Assembly (NCBI GenBank): GCA_030278955.1
Contig: JAOANR010000001.1
Span: 868,001 to 932,000 of the forward strand
From: Hygrophila difformis
Lineage: Eukaryota > Streptophyta > Magnoliopsida > Lamiales > Acanthaceae
DNA length: 64,000 nucleotides
Direction: 5' to 3'
Shown here: in pieces, positions 1 through 11,619 of the stretch
Layout: each line of letters starts with the position of its first letter
Numbering within the stretch: the stretch's first letter is position 1
The notes under the pieces: model-generated
Told to the model about the DNA's origin: nothing
The model's database searches: none
Seen by the model: only the letters and a program-made list of their open reading frames with translations
Made by a program: the position numbers and the translations under genes

Positions 1-4
1 AAAC

Positions 5-1751
5 TGTAACACCCCCATTTTCTCCAAAGATGCAGCGGAAGTAAAATGCACAAAACAATGAGTGGGGTGCTACCGCCACGTATCCCGGACCGCCCGAAAT
101 ACGCTAAGGCTAAAAATAATGGGTGCAGAACATCAGAGTTTAATGCATATGCTAACCACTTCCCGGGCAAGTTAGCATATACTCTGCACAAAAGCTTATA
201 ATACCGTAACAAGTATAAAATAAGCTTAATAAAAATGTTTGGTATAGCGTAACCAAACGGAGGAACGCATTCCTCAAAGGAGCTCAATAATAGGAATGGA
301 ATAAATCCATGGAAATTTTTATTTTAAAAGAGGTTGTACCTCGCATTTCAAAAATATTATAATAAGGGGTTGTCTATCTCGTATTTCAAAAAAATAGCAC
401 TGCTTAACGCAAAAATGCATTGTTTAAACAGTAGGGCACAACGTTTGCATAAACGGGATAAAACCCAAATATTTACTCATGCTTGATAAATAACTTACCA
501 TGCTTTATAAAAATTATCTTTGCCTCGTAAAAAAAATGATCTATGCTCGATACATAATTTCCAAGGCTTCATAAAAAATTGTCTTTACCTTATAAAAATT
601 TATCTATGCCAAGAAATAAGTTCTATCCCCAAAGGGGATTTTTTTAAAAAAAAAATATTTCTTCTTATAAATATTACCCCGTACCGTGCCCGTGCAAAAT
701 ATGCTGTAACGAACCTTGCAGATCTGAAACCTGAAAGGAAATGGTGACAAGTGTAGAGTCAGCGAAAACAATCGCTGAGTAAGTAGAAGTTTACTCCCGG
801 AGGAGGTTGGGTAGCAGAAATAATTTAAAGACAATAGTTATGGTAATGGTATGCTAAAAACGAGAATAATTTATACATACAAGAAACATTATTCTATATC
901 CCGGGAACAGATAATATAACAGTATGCGTTACCGAGATGTGAGTATCTCAGCCACCGTGTGTGGGGTTCCGCAGGGCTCTAGTCCCACTCGAAGGTGGGG
1001 TCCCTGTTTTTGTCGGACTCTAGTCCCACATGCACTCAAGGGTGTGGGAGAGGTAAGAAATTTCCTCAAGCCCACTATGAGAAAAGACCGATGACGCCGA
1101 GCTGTGAGTCCCAATAGTCCCCGTGTGGCGATTAAGTGCACAACAGCGTGGGAGTTGGGCAGCTGCGACCCATGGCACCTCGCTCATCCCCGTAACAATG
1201 AGCTCAAAAATCCGTAGGATTTTGTGAATAGTTGCGAACAGTATAAAGCACAGTAAAATGGCATACCAATAATCCAAAAACAGTAGGGAGCTATAAGCAT
1301 AAATTTAAAATAACAAAGCGGTAGTAAAAATTATGCTTAAGCTAAAATAAATTTGGGCTTTACTCCAAAGAGTAAAAATCTACTTACTGTCACCGCAGAT
1401 GGGATGGATGCAACACACGCATAGGCTACGAGCAGATACCCTTGACAGCTATTTGACTAGCCAAAAATCCTAATATCAATTTAGAATGCTATAATAGTAT
1501 TTTAACATAAATGATGACTAACATTTATCAATTTTAATAAATCTTACCCGGAACACTTCTATGGATTAGCTTATTTGTAATAAGCTCTAAAACTCCTTGA
1601 CTTGTTGAGAAAATCCCATTCCAAACTCAACTATTAAGAATCATCCTAATAATGCTACAGGAACACTAAAGAATTAAAATAAGGGAACTAGAGCGAAGAG
1701 AATAGAATGAGGGTGGTGCAAGTTTTCAGATTTGAGGAGGGAGCTTATATA
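5..1751 (-). mobile_element. LTR-like sequence, gypsy type, right end undetermined
   Basis: The block opens with TGTAACACCCCC, followed by a GCAGCGGAAGT motif and a CACCGCC-like motif. The solo LTR at 50,034 begins in the same way and has the same motifs in the same order, so this is probably a relative in the same reverse orientation. A reverse-strand TATA box (TATATAA) lies at 1745-1751, as expected for an LTR promoter firing leftward. The interval 940-1130 has 'ctctagtcccac' repeats placed like the hairpin array of the solo LTR. I cannot find the matching end ...TTACA to the right, so only the part up to the TATA box is given. Confidence 0.35.
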
Positions 1752-2700
1752 GACCAACTGGCTACCACTTTCCAACCGGATAAAACCCTACTCCATCCTC
1801 TTGTTCCACAGATAACAAGGTGCATTATTTTCTTTCCTAGAAAACTGCTCCCTCACGCCCCCTGCCCCCCCCCTCCTCCCAATCAGTCTTCTTTCTCCAT
1901 TCTTTCACTCCAATCTCGGTTATCAAAGGAAAATCCCCATAAGTTTCCAATGGTAAAAGTCCTCCTCCCTCCTCCTTCTTCTTCCTCCTTCATTCTGCTT
2001 TCGGTATCCTCCCCCCTTTTCCTTTTTTTTGGGCTTTCCTGGAGCAGCTCCGGCGAGGCGCACGGAGGCGACGGAGGAAGGGCAGGGCGGCGGCGGTGGT
2101 GGCGGTGCTCGGTGTCGGCTGTAGGCGGCGAGTTCCTCCCCCTCTCGCGGATCTCTCCCTTCTTCTCGGATCTCCCTCTGTCTCGGCTCCATCCTCCTTT
2201 CTTTCTTTCTTGTTTGATTTTCTGATTTTGTGGTATTATTGATTTGGGAATGAAATTGGTGGTGGAGAATGGATTCGTGGTGGTAATAGGGGCGGTGGTC
2301 GAGGCGATTTGTGGTGGCGGCGAGAAAAGGGTGGGCTTGCGGTGGTGGTGGCGAAAATGGCGAGGGGGGGCCGGAAATGGCGAAATGGTAGAGGGGCGGT
2401 GGCGGCGGGGCCGCCGGGATCGATTTGGGGAGCTGGAGGTGTGGGAAGGCGGCGGACGGTGGCCGGCGGCGGCGATGGAGGCAGTGGCCGCGGATGTGGT
2501 GATTTGGGGATGAATTTTGAATTTTTGGTGAGAGGATGATGGATGGCCGGACTATGGTCGGAGGTCGGCGGCGCCGGTGATGCTCCGGCGATGGCGGCGC
2601 CGGAGGTGGCGGCGGCGGCAGAGCAGCTAGGGTAGGGTTAGGGTTTGGTTTGATGTTGGGCTTAGGGTTAGATAATGGGCTTTTCGGTTGGGCTCAATCT
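1752..2700 (-). promoter_or_regulatory. GC-rich block with reverse-strand telo-box and TGGGC motifs
   Basis: From about 2040 to 2640 the DNA is very rich in CGG/GGC triplets, unlike the AT-rich flanks. At 2629-2700, read on the reverse strand, there are AAACCCTAACCC (telo-box) and several AGCCCA/GCCCAA (site II-like) motifs. This combination is known from promoters of plant growth and ribosomal genes. Reading frames inside the block are low-complexity Gly/Arg/Pro and I do not call a protein. It could equally be the U3 part of the LTR-like sequence to the left. Confidence 0.25.
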
Positions 2701-5700
2701 ATTTTGTTCCTTTTATTCTCCTAATTGATTTATTGGACTTATTAATTTAATTGGCCCAGTTCTAGTCTAACCCACTAATTAATTGTTGACTTAACTTGCT
2801 TAATTTGTCTAATTTGTAGACTTAACAATTTCTAATAGTCTCACCCTTGCAATTTATTGTGTTGGACTTAATTATTTAATTAAATTAGATTATGGACTTA
2901 ATAATTTTAATAATCTCACATTTATATAATTTAATGTGTTGGATTTAATTAACTAATTAATCTAAGTTGTGGATTTAATAATGTATTCATCCGGTAAAAT
3001 TAATCGAGTAATTTGGAATTCCATATTCTTCAATTCGGGACAATCGCAATTTAACAGTCGGATAACTCCTAACAATTAAATGGGTTTAGTATTTTAATTC
3101 AATTACTCGGACCTAATTTTATAGCTTAACTCATAAATTGTGTTATTCAATAGATTAGTTCATCTATTAATTTATCACCTTTAGTGAAATGACTCACCAC
3201 TTCCAATTCCTTAATCCGGTCAATTAATCGTTAAATGGGTCGCTAGATAATTTATTCAATTGGTCAAGTATTAATATTAATGATTAAATTTGTAATATAA
3301 TTTGAGTCCAATTTCATTTAGTATAACATTAACTCAAAAATTCCTAACGTTTGCCCATTACGCGAATTTAGGATTTAAATTCTCATTCGTTATGAACTTA
3401 ATTAATACTTTCTAGATTTAATATTTAGTCTTACTACCATAATCTTATTTAGTGGACTTATGGATTTAGATTATCTAGTAGTGGATTTCCTTGTCACAAT
3501 AATCAAGTGTATTAATATTTAACCTAATTACTTATAAATCATTCAATGGGTTTAGCTTACTTAGTAATTAGTTCCAGTAGGCAAATTGCAAAGCATGCAC
3601 GACAATAAAAGAATTAGATCACTATTGTGACATACGACTGTAATGGACAAATGACGCTCGAAAATGTAAAATGGTGGAACCTGAAAAAAAATGAGCACAC
3701 CAGCAGGGAGGAACTTGAAGGGAACCATGGCTATATATAGGGGGAAGTGGGAGGGAATGCTTTGTGGGGGTGCAATTTCCATGTCATTTAGATTTTCTTA
3801 ATTGTTGGGGGGAAAATTTGGTGTGTGTGAGAGAAAACAATAAAATATTGGAATGGGAGGGGGGAAATTTTGAGGGAAACTGTGTGTGTGAGGATTGATA
3901 TTAGTTTTATCTTTAGAGAGATTTACCTTTTACTATTATTCAGTAATTTCTTTTTGATTTCCACTCTTTGAGTTTGCAAATTTCGCACGTCAAAGCTTAC
4001 CGAACTTGTCTTGCACAAGAGACGCGTTGGAGTTGGGCCCATAAGTCCATAACTCATAGCTGCCAGCCTTTTAGCTATAGTTGCCCAAAAGGCTAAAAAT
4101 AAATAAACCGGCGGTGCATTTCGGTTCCGATCACCGGAGCAAATCGGAATTGGACGGTGAGGTTATGATTTGTATATTTTAAAAACTTTAATTAAACCTT
4201 TTTCATTTTATTTATTTTTAATTCAAAATCAATATTTAAATTGCCGTTTATGCCTGTGTATCAGTGTATATTCGGTTTTAAGAAGAAATTTCAATTTATT
4301 TTTTTATTTTTAAACTTGAACATTTTTCATTTTATATTTTTTAATGTATTACTTTGTATTTTTTATACTCTTCTATTAATAGAGAATAGGAAAAGCAAAC
4401 ACGAAAAGTAATGGAATGTTTAAATCGATATGGACAAACTAGAACCTGATGTAACACCCATTAAGTTTTATTAGAAGAATAAAAACTAAATAAATAAATA
4501 GGGGTTTGGAACTTTTGTTCTCATGATCCTAAAGGACATGTAAACAACAAGCTCACGTGAACAAAAGGTGTTAGGAGTTGGGAAATGCCTTGTTCAGGCA
4601 TCCTCAATTGTTCACAAAATAATGAATTTTCGAAATAATTTATAGAAGAAGAGTCATCATTCGGAGATATTATTTTTATTTTTGAGATAAATTGGATGTA
4701 GGTTATGAATCTAAAGAAAAGCCGAAAGTAGCCCAAAGAAAAGCCCAAGTGCTATAGGGTCAAGTCCAACATCGAACAAACCTGGACTAGCCCAACATAG
4801 GCCATACTTGGCCTGCAGTGGTAGTTGTACGCTCTTGAAAATTTCCTATCATTTTCACTTAATTTCTTGTAATGATTGGGCATGGAATCACTCCTAAACT
4901 CTTAAAATGGATTTGGGGACTCAAGATCCTTAAAATCACAAGATTTTGGCAAGGAAGCAACCAAATTATGATGATTGATGCTCCAATTCTTATATAACAC
5001 AATCCAATTGTGAAAAATTCCATAGGTCCTGCAATGACCCCGATCTCGAGATTAGATTGATTGAAGGGATCAAGGGATCATAATGGATGAAACATTGTCT
5101 ATTATACACCCTATCCTCTATAAATTCAATCATCCTACACCCTTTTCAACCCTTTTCGAAATTTTACAGAAAGTTTGAGTTTAGAGCTTTGTGTGCATCT
5201 GTGAGCAAATGGTAGCCCTAATCCAAACTGTTCATCATGAGATAATTGGTCTCGGGCAGTGCGGTGTGGCTCACCTACTTCGCAAATGGCGGGGGGTTGT
5301 GGCGGGGGGGGGGGGGGGGAGGGCGGGCTATGATGCAGGAACACCTCCCATATCTCAGTGTACGGATCCCAAATGACCATATCAATTACACACATAAAAA
5401 GCAACAATGTATTCAAGAAACTAATACCTTGGACTGGGTGAGCTCGTTAATGCTCTCCCACCAAGCCCCGATGTGCTCAATTGTGGGAGAGCTCGGACTT
5501 CGCTGTAACCATTGATAGCACATCTAGTAATCGTCCATGTAATCTGGGTTCATAAGGGCTATGAATAACAAAGGGAAATGCTAGTATATCCAAGCCTGAA
5601 AAAAAAATAACACAATACGTAATTGATATAAGCTCAGTATACATGTTTAGAAGTTTGCTAGGAGGGTAAATAACTACAACACAACTACTAGTTTGATGAG

Positions 5701-5820
5701 AGTCGAGTAACCACCCCCTGCTTGATCTTCATACGGCCAAACAGTCCGAGTTGCCTACACACATACTCAAGCACTGCAGCTCCTCATCGTGAGCAGAAAA
5801 TTCTCAAATAAGGAGACCTA
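2701..5820. other. AT-rich intergenic sequence, no gene recognised
   Basis: The sequence is dominated by TAATT and ATTTAAT strings. A second TGTAACACCC motif occurs at 4451, but no matching LTR end or target duplication was found. A poly-G run lies at about 5305-5320. No open frame here resembles a known protein. Confidence 0.5.
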
Positions 5821-7484
5821 CTAGCAGTGTCGGATTTACATGGGGCATGGGGCACAGGCGATGCACCACCATTTTATATGTCATATTATACATATGTGCA
5901 GCGCTTATGAACAGTAGTCCTTCTTTAGGAACAGTAAAGTCCACTTTAGGTCTTTAGAGACAATAAACTCCACTTTGGGTCGGATCGTACCCATTTTCAT
6001 TCAAAAATATGCAAGAATCCCTATTTCTTCCTTTCATTCGTCTTTTTCTCTCTCAAAATTCCTGGCTTGTTCAATTTCTCCCTACGTTCCCACTCCTCCA
6101 TAACCTTCCGACTCCAAAATCCCCTCGCATCCGATAGTCTTGTTCGCCACGGGTGAGGATTTCTCGCGCATCTGTTTTTGCTCGTGTTTCCGTTCTACGT
6201 CTTCTTCTCATATTTCCCCCAATTTCACTCCAAGAAATCGTGGGGTCAGATTTTTCCCAAACAAGAAATCGGTTCTCAGATTGCGCCATCACCATTCTCT
6301 TGGAGCCGGCCTTCGTCTCAAGGTTCACCGTCTTTGTGTACCGTAGCACTGGTTGGATTCCGGAATCGTTCACCGGAACTGATAGGTGGTTGGTTTTCCA
6401 GGATCCCCCTATCAGAAATTCCTCCTATGGTCCGCATCACCGGCAGCTCCTCTGGCCCGCGTCATATCATCTTGTCGCATCTGGCCTTGCACCACTAGTA
6501 AGGTGGAATCGCCCTCTACGTCAAAGGTGAGTTCTTTTTCTTTTTATTTTTTATTTTTTTATTACTTTTTTTTTTGGAAAAATTTGATTCTACAATTCTT
6601 CCATAATTTTGTGCTCGATTTGTGCCTCAAGTTTGATTTTGCGATTGTTTGAATTTATATTCGATTTCTTCCTCATTGTTCGAATAATGGTGATTGTCTT
6701 TGACCTTTGTGATTTCTGCATTGTTCAATTTCATGCAAAATTTCTCCTTCGGTTTCTGCTTCAATTTTGTGTTCGGTTGTTCCAAGTTTTTGCTAGTGCT
6801 CGGTTAAAAAATATTTGGTTTGTTCCAATTTTGTTTTTTGCCAAAATGTTTGCTGTGTATTTGATGCAAGTTTTGTTAGCTGCATTTTAGTTCAAATTCA
6901 TGCTCTGTTTCTGCATATATAGTTTTGTTTGTGCATGGTTTTGGTTCCTGCTGGAGAGAGCATATGTTGTTTAAAATAAATGACATTTATACAAGAAACA
7001 AATTGTGTCCCTGACTATCCTTGTTTTCTATGTCTGATTGCTTATTACTGCCTTTCCCATAGTCATCACAATTTTCTTCGAATTTATTGATAGTATAATT
7101 TTGATAGTTTGATGTATGTTTGCTTGTGTCTTAAAACCTTTAGTCATTTCGTTGTTACAACTTAAAATTTGTAACAAATATATAGATTTCCATTTACAGT
7201 TTATGTCATTGTCCTCCTATACATTGTCTCAATTTTTTTTTTTCTTTTTCTCGAAATGTAAGTTATTTATTTTTGTATTCCAGATGGCATTATGTGTGTG
7301 GTTCCCTGGACTTCCTTGAACATAAATTTATGTGCAGCATATCACTAAGATTAGTTTATTTAACTGCTTCCTCTCTTAAGGGTGAAAGGAATCTTTGGTC
7401 TTGCATATGCAATTTCATCTTTTATATTTTGAAACTCTGTAGAATTATTTTCATTACAACTGCTTTCAAAAAAAAATTAACATA
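5821..7484 (+). other. Unassigned stretch with UTR/intron-like composition
   Basis: From 5960 to 6528 the composition is pyrimidine-rich like a plant 5' leader, and it ends in a good donor (AAAG|GTGAGT at 6528). It is followed by T-rich, intron-like DNA and an acceptor-like TTCCAG before ATGGCA at about 7284. The ATG opens only a very short frame. This could be the 5' end of a captured or dead gene. No protein can be named. Confidence 0.3.
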
Positions 7485-7900
7485 CCAAAATGCCTCGCAC
7501 AGTTATCTTTTATATTTTGCAGTTTTATATAGGCTAATGTCCAGAGAAATTTTATCCTATTGCAATCAAATCAACGAGCGACTTCGTGTCATACTAAGTG
7601 AGTATCTCCATAGTACTCTTTGCCTATACCCACCGGTGGAGTCGTGGGATGCTTGTCGGAGCGAGTATCAGCGACAGTGGGCACCTACCTGGGAGATTTC
7701 CATCTTTGCAGAGCCAAAATGGGGTGGATAGGGTGTAGATGCATGAACATCTGAATGCCCGCGGGGTTTGAATCCGAAAAATCACCATGGATGGTGAGGA
7801 GCCTAACTTCTGCCTGCAACCAATCTCTCGCTAAGAATAAGGGATGCACCGCATGCAGGATTCTGTATCTGCTGCAGAAATAATTTTGCATAACAACTGG
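7485..7900 (+). repeat. R1 repeat, copy 1, left part
   Basis: This segment aligns with 19,455-19,870 and, inverted, with 20,280-20,700, 21,590-21,677 + 27,010-27,231, and 52,694-52,990. It is cut at 7900 by the LTR array and resumes at 18,325. It keeps an open frame to 7728 containing the conserved blocks SYCNQIN, LYPPVESWDAC and SEYQRQW, shared with the other copies. Confidence 0.8.
7896..7900. repeat. Target-site duplication of the LTR array, left
   Basis: ACTGG precedes the first LTR and is repeated immediately after the third LTR at 18,325-18,329. The related R1 copy at about 19,872 shows the uninterrupted site (CAACTGGGTAC), which confirms the insertion point. Confidence 0.85.
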
Positions 7901-10900
7901 TGTAATACCCGGGATTTTTATCAGCATCCAAAGTAATAAAATTTATTTCTTAATACGATCAAGGCCGAAATATTTCCGAGAAGAAAAGAATAATTCATTA
8001 TTGCTCGAAAATGAATTACCGATAAATTCAAAATAGAATAAAAGAGGGAAAGGAAGCCCGAAAATATTCCATGGATTAATCCCAAAAGAATTGGAATTAA
8101 ATTCAAGAAGGAAACAAATTTTAATTCCAAGAATCCGTGAAGTCGGAAATAATTTAATTAGATCAATTATTGCACGGGAGTCAAAAGACGAAGAATTAGA
8201 AGCCAACAAATCCGAAACCGACGGACTTAAGATTTCACACACGAAATCAATTTAAGTCGAAATAGATTTAAGATAGGAATCGTGATCCGAGAATGACCCG
8301 GAAAAAAATCGAGCCCAAAAATGTAGGAGGATAGAAACCCAAAAGAGAGGAGGAAAGGACCCGACGAATCGCACGACCCGGTCCGGACCGCGGTCCAGAC
8401 CGGAGCCGTGCGGTCCCCGCGCGGTCCGCGCCAAAACCGCGCCACCTTCGACACCCTGCGGGAAGATCGCGATCAATGCAATTTCTTGCCAAATTTCGAC
8501 CCGAAAACTATGGTAACTTACCTTACCCGTGTAGAGGAGATCAAGGACCATTATTAGGCCGATTGTCTGCCATTCTAACTCCCAAAATCCCTCTCAAAAC
8601 CGCCCCCATCATCCTCCCCACTCAACCCACTCGAAAAAATCCTAGTTCTTGTGCATTCCGAATCGTTCCGGCGAAGAAGACGAAGATGGACGAGGCCAAA
8701 CACTTTTTAGACGCCATGTGGTGGTAAGGATGAGATTTTAATATCTTTTTCATAGCCCCTAGTCGAATTTAGAACCTGATTTTTAGTATTTTTCTCTTAT
8801 AATCGCAAATCGGGACCGATGAGAAGGAGACGAGTAGTTTGGACGTGTTCGCGGACTCCGGAGGCCATCCCGATGAATCTTAGTAATCTAAATCTCACCC
8901 ACAGTAAGTCTATTCCTTGCATATCAATTTTGGGTGACTAAAATCGAACGAATCAATGGATCTAAAACAAAAACGTAAAAATCGGATTTAAAAGCCCCAA
9001 TCCGCGCAATTTCTGAAATCCAGTAAAAACACCTATTTCGAGAATCCGAAACGAAAAATTCCGAACTAAAGATTTGTTCCTAACATCTTAATCTAGGTTG
9101 TGTCAAAATTTCATGAATTTTCATCGAGTTTTGTTCCCCAAAAACGCATCCGGTTTATTCGGAGATTTTTGAACAAACCGAAAGGCTGACATAATTATGG
9201 TGTTCGAGTTCTTTGACGTTTTTCTAATTGATTCCTTCAAAACTAAACTTCTATGTAAAAACAAAAGTTCTAGATAAATGTCTAAATATTAGGTCCGTAA
9301 AATTTCACGCATTTTCGTTAACGTTTGTATACTCAAAAACCCTTTTGAACAGACTGTGATTTAAAGGAAAAGTTGACAGATTATGTAGTCGAACTTGTTG
9401 TGCGTTTTTCTATCCCTTGTGGTCAAAAATAATCTTTGGTGAAAACATAAAAGTTGTAGATCAATGTCTTAAGAATATGCCTATAAAATTTTGTGAACTT
9501 TCATTAACATTTGAATCTTCAAATTGACCCGAACAGCTTGTGTTTTTGGAAAGAAAATCTTGACAGATTTTATCCAAACTTGATGAACGAAACTGATTTA
9601 ATCCCTAAGGACTTAACATAATTTACCTCTAATAAAACTAGTTTATTTTGGTGTCTTTTAAGTGCCTGTAAAATTTCACAAATTTTGGAGTTCATTTGCT
9701 AGGTCGAAAATGAGATTTAATAACAGTGCGCTGTTACCGGTAAACTGACAGATTTTGAGTTTTGAAAAGATTGTGAAATTTGAATTGTTTCCTTACCTAA
9801 TTTCGAGAAACTTAAAACATGAAAGTTGTTCGTAAAGATGTTTTAAAGCTTCTGATTAAATTTCAGAATTTTCGACTTTGAAATGAATTTTTAAATTAAA
9901 AAGGCGTAACCTGTGACGAATTGGATTTTTCGAACTCGAGAAAAACTCGAACTATGAAATGCGATATCGAATCTCTTGTATACGACGAAACATAAATTGT
10001 CGAAAAATATCGTTCACTAGGCTGAGCTGATCTTCATACAATTATCTTTGAGACTGCCTCGTTAGTGGTCTCCCTACTATCTGAGATTGCCTCGTTAGTG
10101 ATCTCGCGCGCTGTGCTTTATTGAGACCGCCTCGTTAGTGGTCTCCCTACTATCAGAGATTGCCTCGTTAGTGATCTCGCGCGCTGTGCTTTATTGTGAC
10201 CGCCTCATTAGTGGTCTCCCTACTATCTGAGATTGCCTCGTTAGTGATCTCGCGCGCTGTATATTTATTTGGACTGCCTGGTTAGTGGTCCTACGATTTT
10301 TTAGATTGCCTCGTTAGTGATCTCCCTTGTGTGGTGTCCTCTTCTTAGTTAGCGGGATAATGTTAAAAGACTCGTGTGTGTATTTTATTAAGTTGTATTT
10401 ATTTATCACGCTTTTAAATTATGCTTTCTAATTACACCTTTAAATTTTGCATTCTAGTCTCGCATAATTAATTATGTTTTTTCGCTGCAAGTAAAATTAT
10501 GAATTTTTAATATTTCAATTAAGCCTGAGTAAAAGTAAAAATTTTAAACTAATTAAATAATTTTTAAAACCCATTATTGTTATGTTAGGAATTAACTTAC
10601 TCAGTATTTTATATACTGATAAAACCCGTTGTTTATTTTTCTTTTACAGAGTGTGAAGAAAAATGGCATGAGCATGCACGCATTCGGGGCTCGGGATTTT
10701 TGAATACTATATATGTTGAATTCTAGTCTAGACTTTAGATATTACTGTGTATTGGCCATGTCGGCCTATGGTTATTTTTCCGCTGCAATTTAATCATCGC
10801 ACATGAATATTATAACATTATCTTAAGTTAAGTATTTTCCGAACTTGTTTTAAATTATTTTCGAAAACCCATAGCCTTGCATCTCTTTAGCAAACTCGAA

Positions 10901-10970
10901 GAAGTCGTGTCTTGTTAGGGAGGTGTGGCGGTGGCATCCCGGCCTGGGTTATCAAATCTGGGGTGTTACA
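7901..10970 (+). repeat. LTR A of the array
   Basis: About 3070 bp, with TG...CA ends. It contains a GC-rich CGGTCC/GGACCG dyad region near 8370-8450, a long AT-rich middle, and an eight-unit hairpin array at 10,050-10,324. Open frames read on the reverse strand near the left end recur in all three LTRs and are most simply by-products of the repeat. Confidence 0.88.
10050..10324 (+). repeat. Hairpin minisatellite in LTR A (8 units)
   Basis: The unit is a 5-bp stem arm, the loop GCCTCGTTAGTG with one or two variable bases, and the complementary arm. Arms seen are GAGAC/GTCTC, GAGAT/ATCTC and GGAC/GTCC. They alternate with a period of about 73 bp per pair of hairpins. Confidence 0.85.
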
Positions 10971-11619
10971 AAGTGATATCAGAGCCCGGAAATATTTTTA
11001 AATTATTATTATTATTTTTGGCCAATATAGAGGCCCAAGGATTTTTAAAATAAATATTAATATTATATTTAAATTTTTAACTACCATTATTATTATTTTT
11101 AAATTTTAAGTTTTATTTCCATGGAACAAAATTTATTTTAAACCCATGGAAAATATTTACATATGCATAGAAATTTTTCCAACAAGTTTTTTAAAGTCAC
11201 GAAAATATTTTTCGGGGTTGGGGTAGCATTGTATAAAGCATACATGCATTCGCATACATATGTACATGAATATTGCGCTAATTTTTTTTGTGTGAATTAA
11301 CAGTGTCAAAACTCTTACCTTAAAATGGGTCATGACCTTGACTTAGAAGCGTTTGCTTAAAACTAATTTTACCTTAGTTCCTAGCTCACGAGAAGCTAAC
11401 ACATAACTTCGATGACGAAGTTGATTCCTAAGGGGGAGATGATGTAACACCCGAGAAATTTAATTCACGTTCAAAGGAATGGAATTGATTTCTCAAAATT
11501 TAGGAAGACGTTTATCCTCGAGGAGGGGAAATGGAAATACCCCAACAATAAAATTGAATCAAAAAGTTAAAGTGAGGGCGCAACTTCGGGGACGAAATTG
11601 ATTCTTAAGGGGGGTAGAC
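10971..11619 (+). other. Interior 1 of the LTR array (PBS to purine tract)
   Basis: It starts AAG then TGATATCAGAGC, a primer-binding site for initiator tRNA-Met with one change from TGGTATCAGAGC. The AT-rich body encodes nothing recognisable. The end of a pol frame plus purine tract occurs twice: at 11,404-11,445, followed by TGTAACACCCGAG like the start of another LTR, and again at 11,582-11,619 directly before LTR B. Confidence 0.8.

Noticed and set aside
1923..2539. Pro/Arg- and Gly-rich open frames on both strands
   Set aside because: They follow from GC-rich triplet repeats, lack any domain, and overlap each other on both strands.
4451..5820. A further LTR beginning TGTAACACCC at 4451
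   Set aside because: No matching TTACA end, primer site or duplication was found, and the same string occurs inside the array interiors.
7921..8551. Several open frames near the left end of each array LTR, repeated at about 11.6-12.3 and 15.3-15.9 kb
   Set aside because: They recur only because the LTR recurs, differ by frame-changing indels between copies, and resemble no protein.
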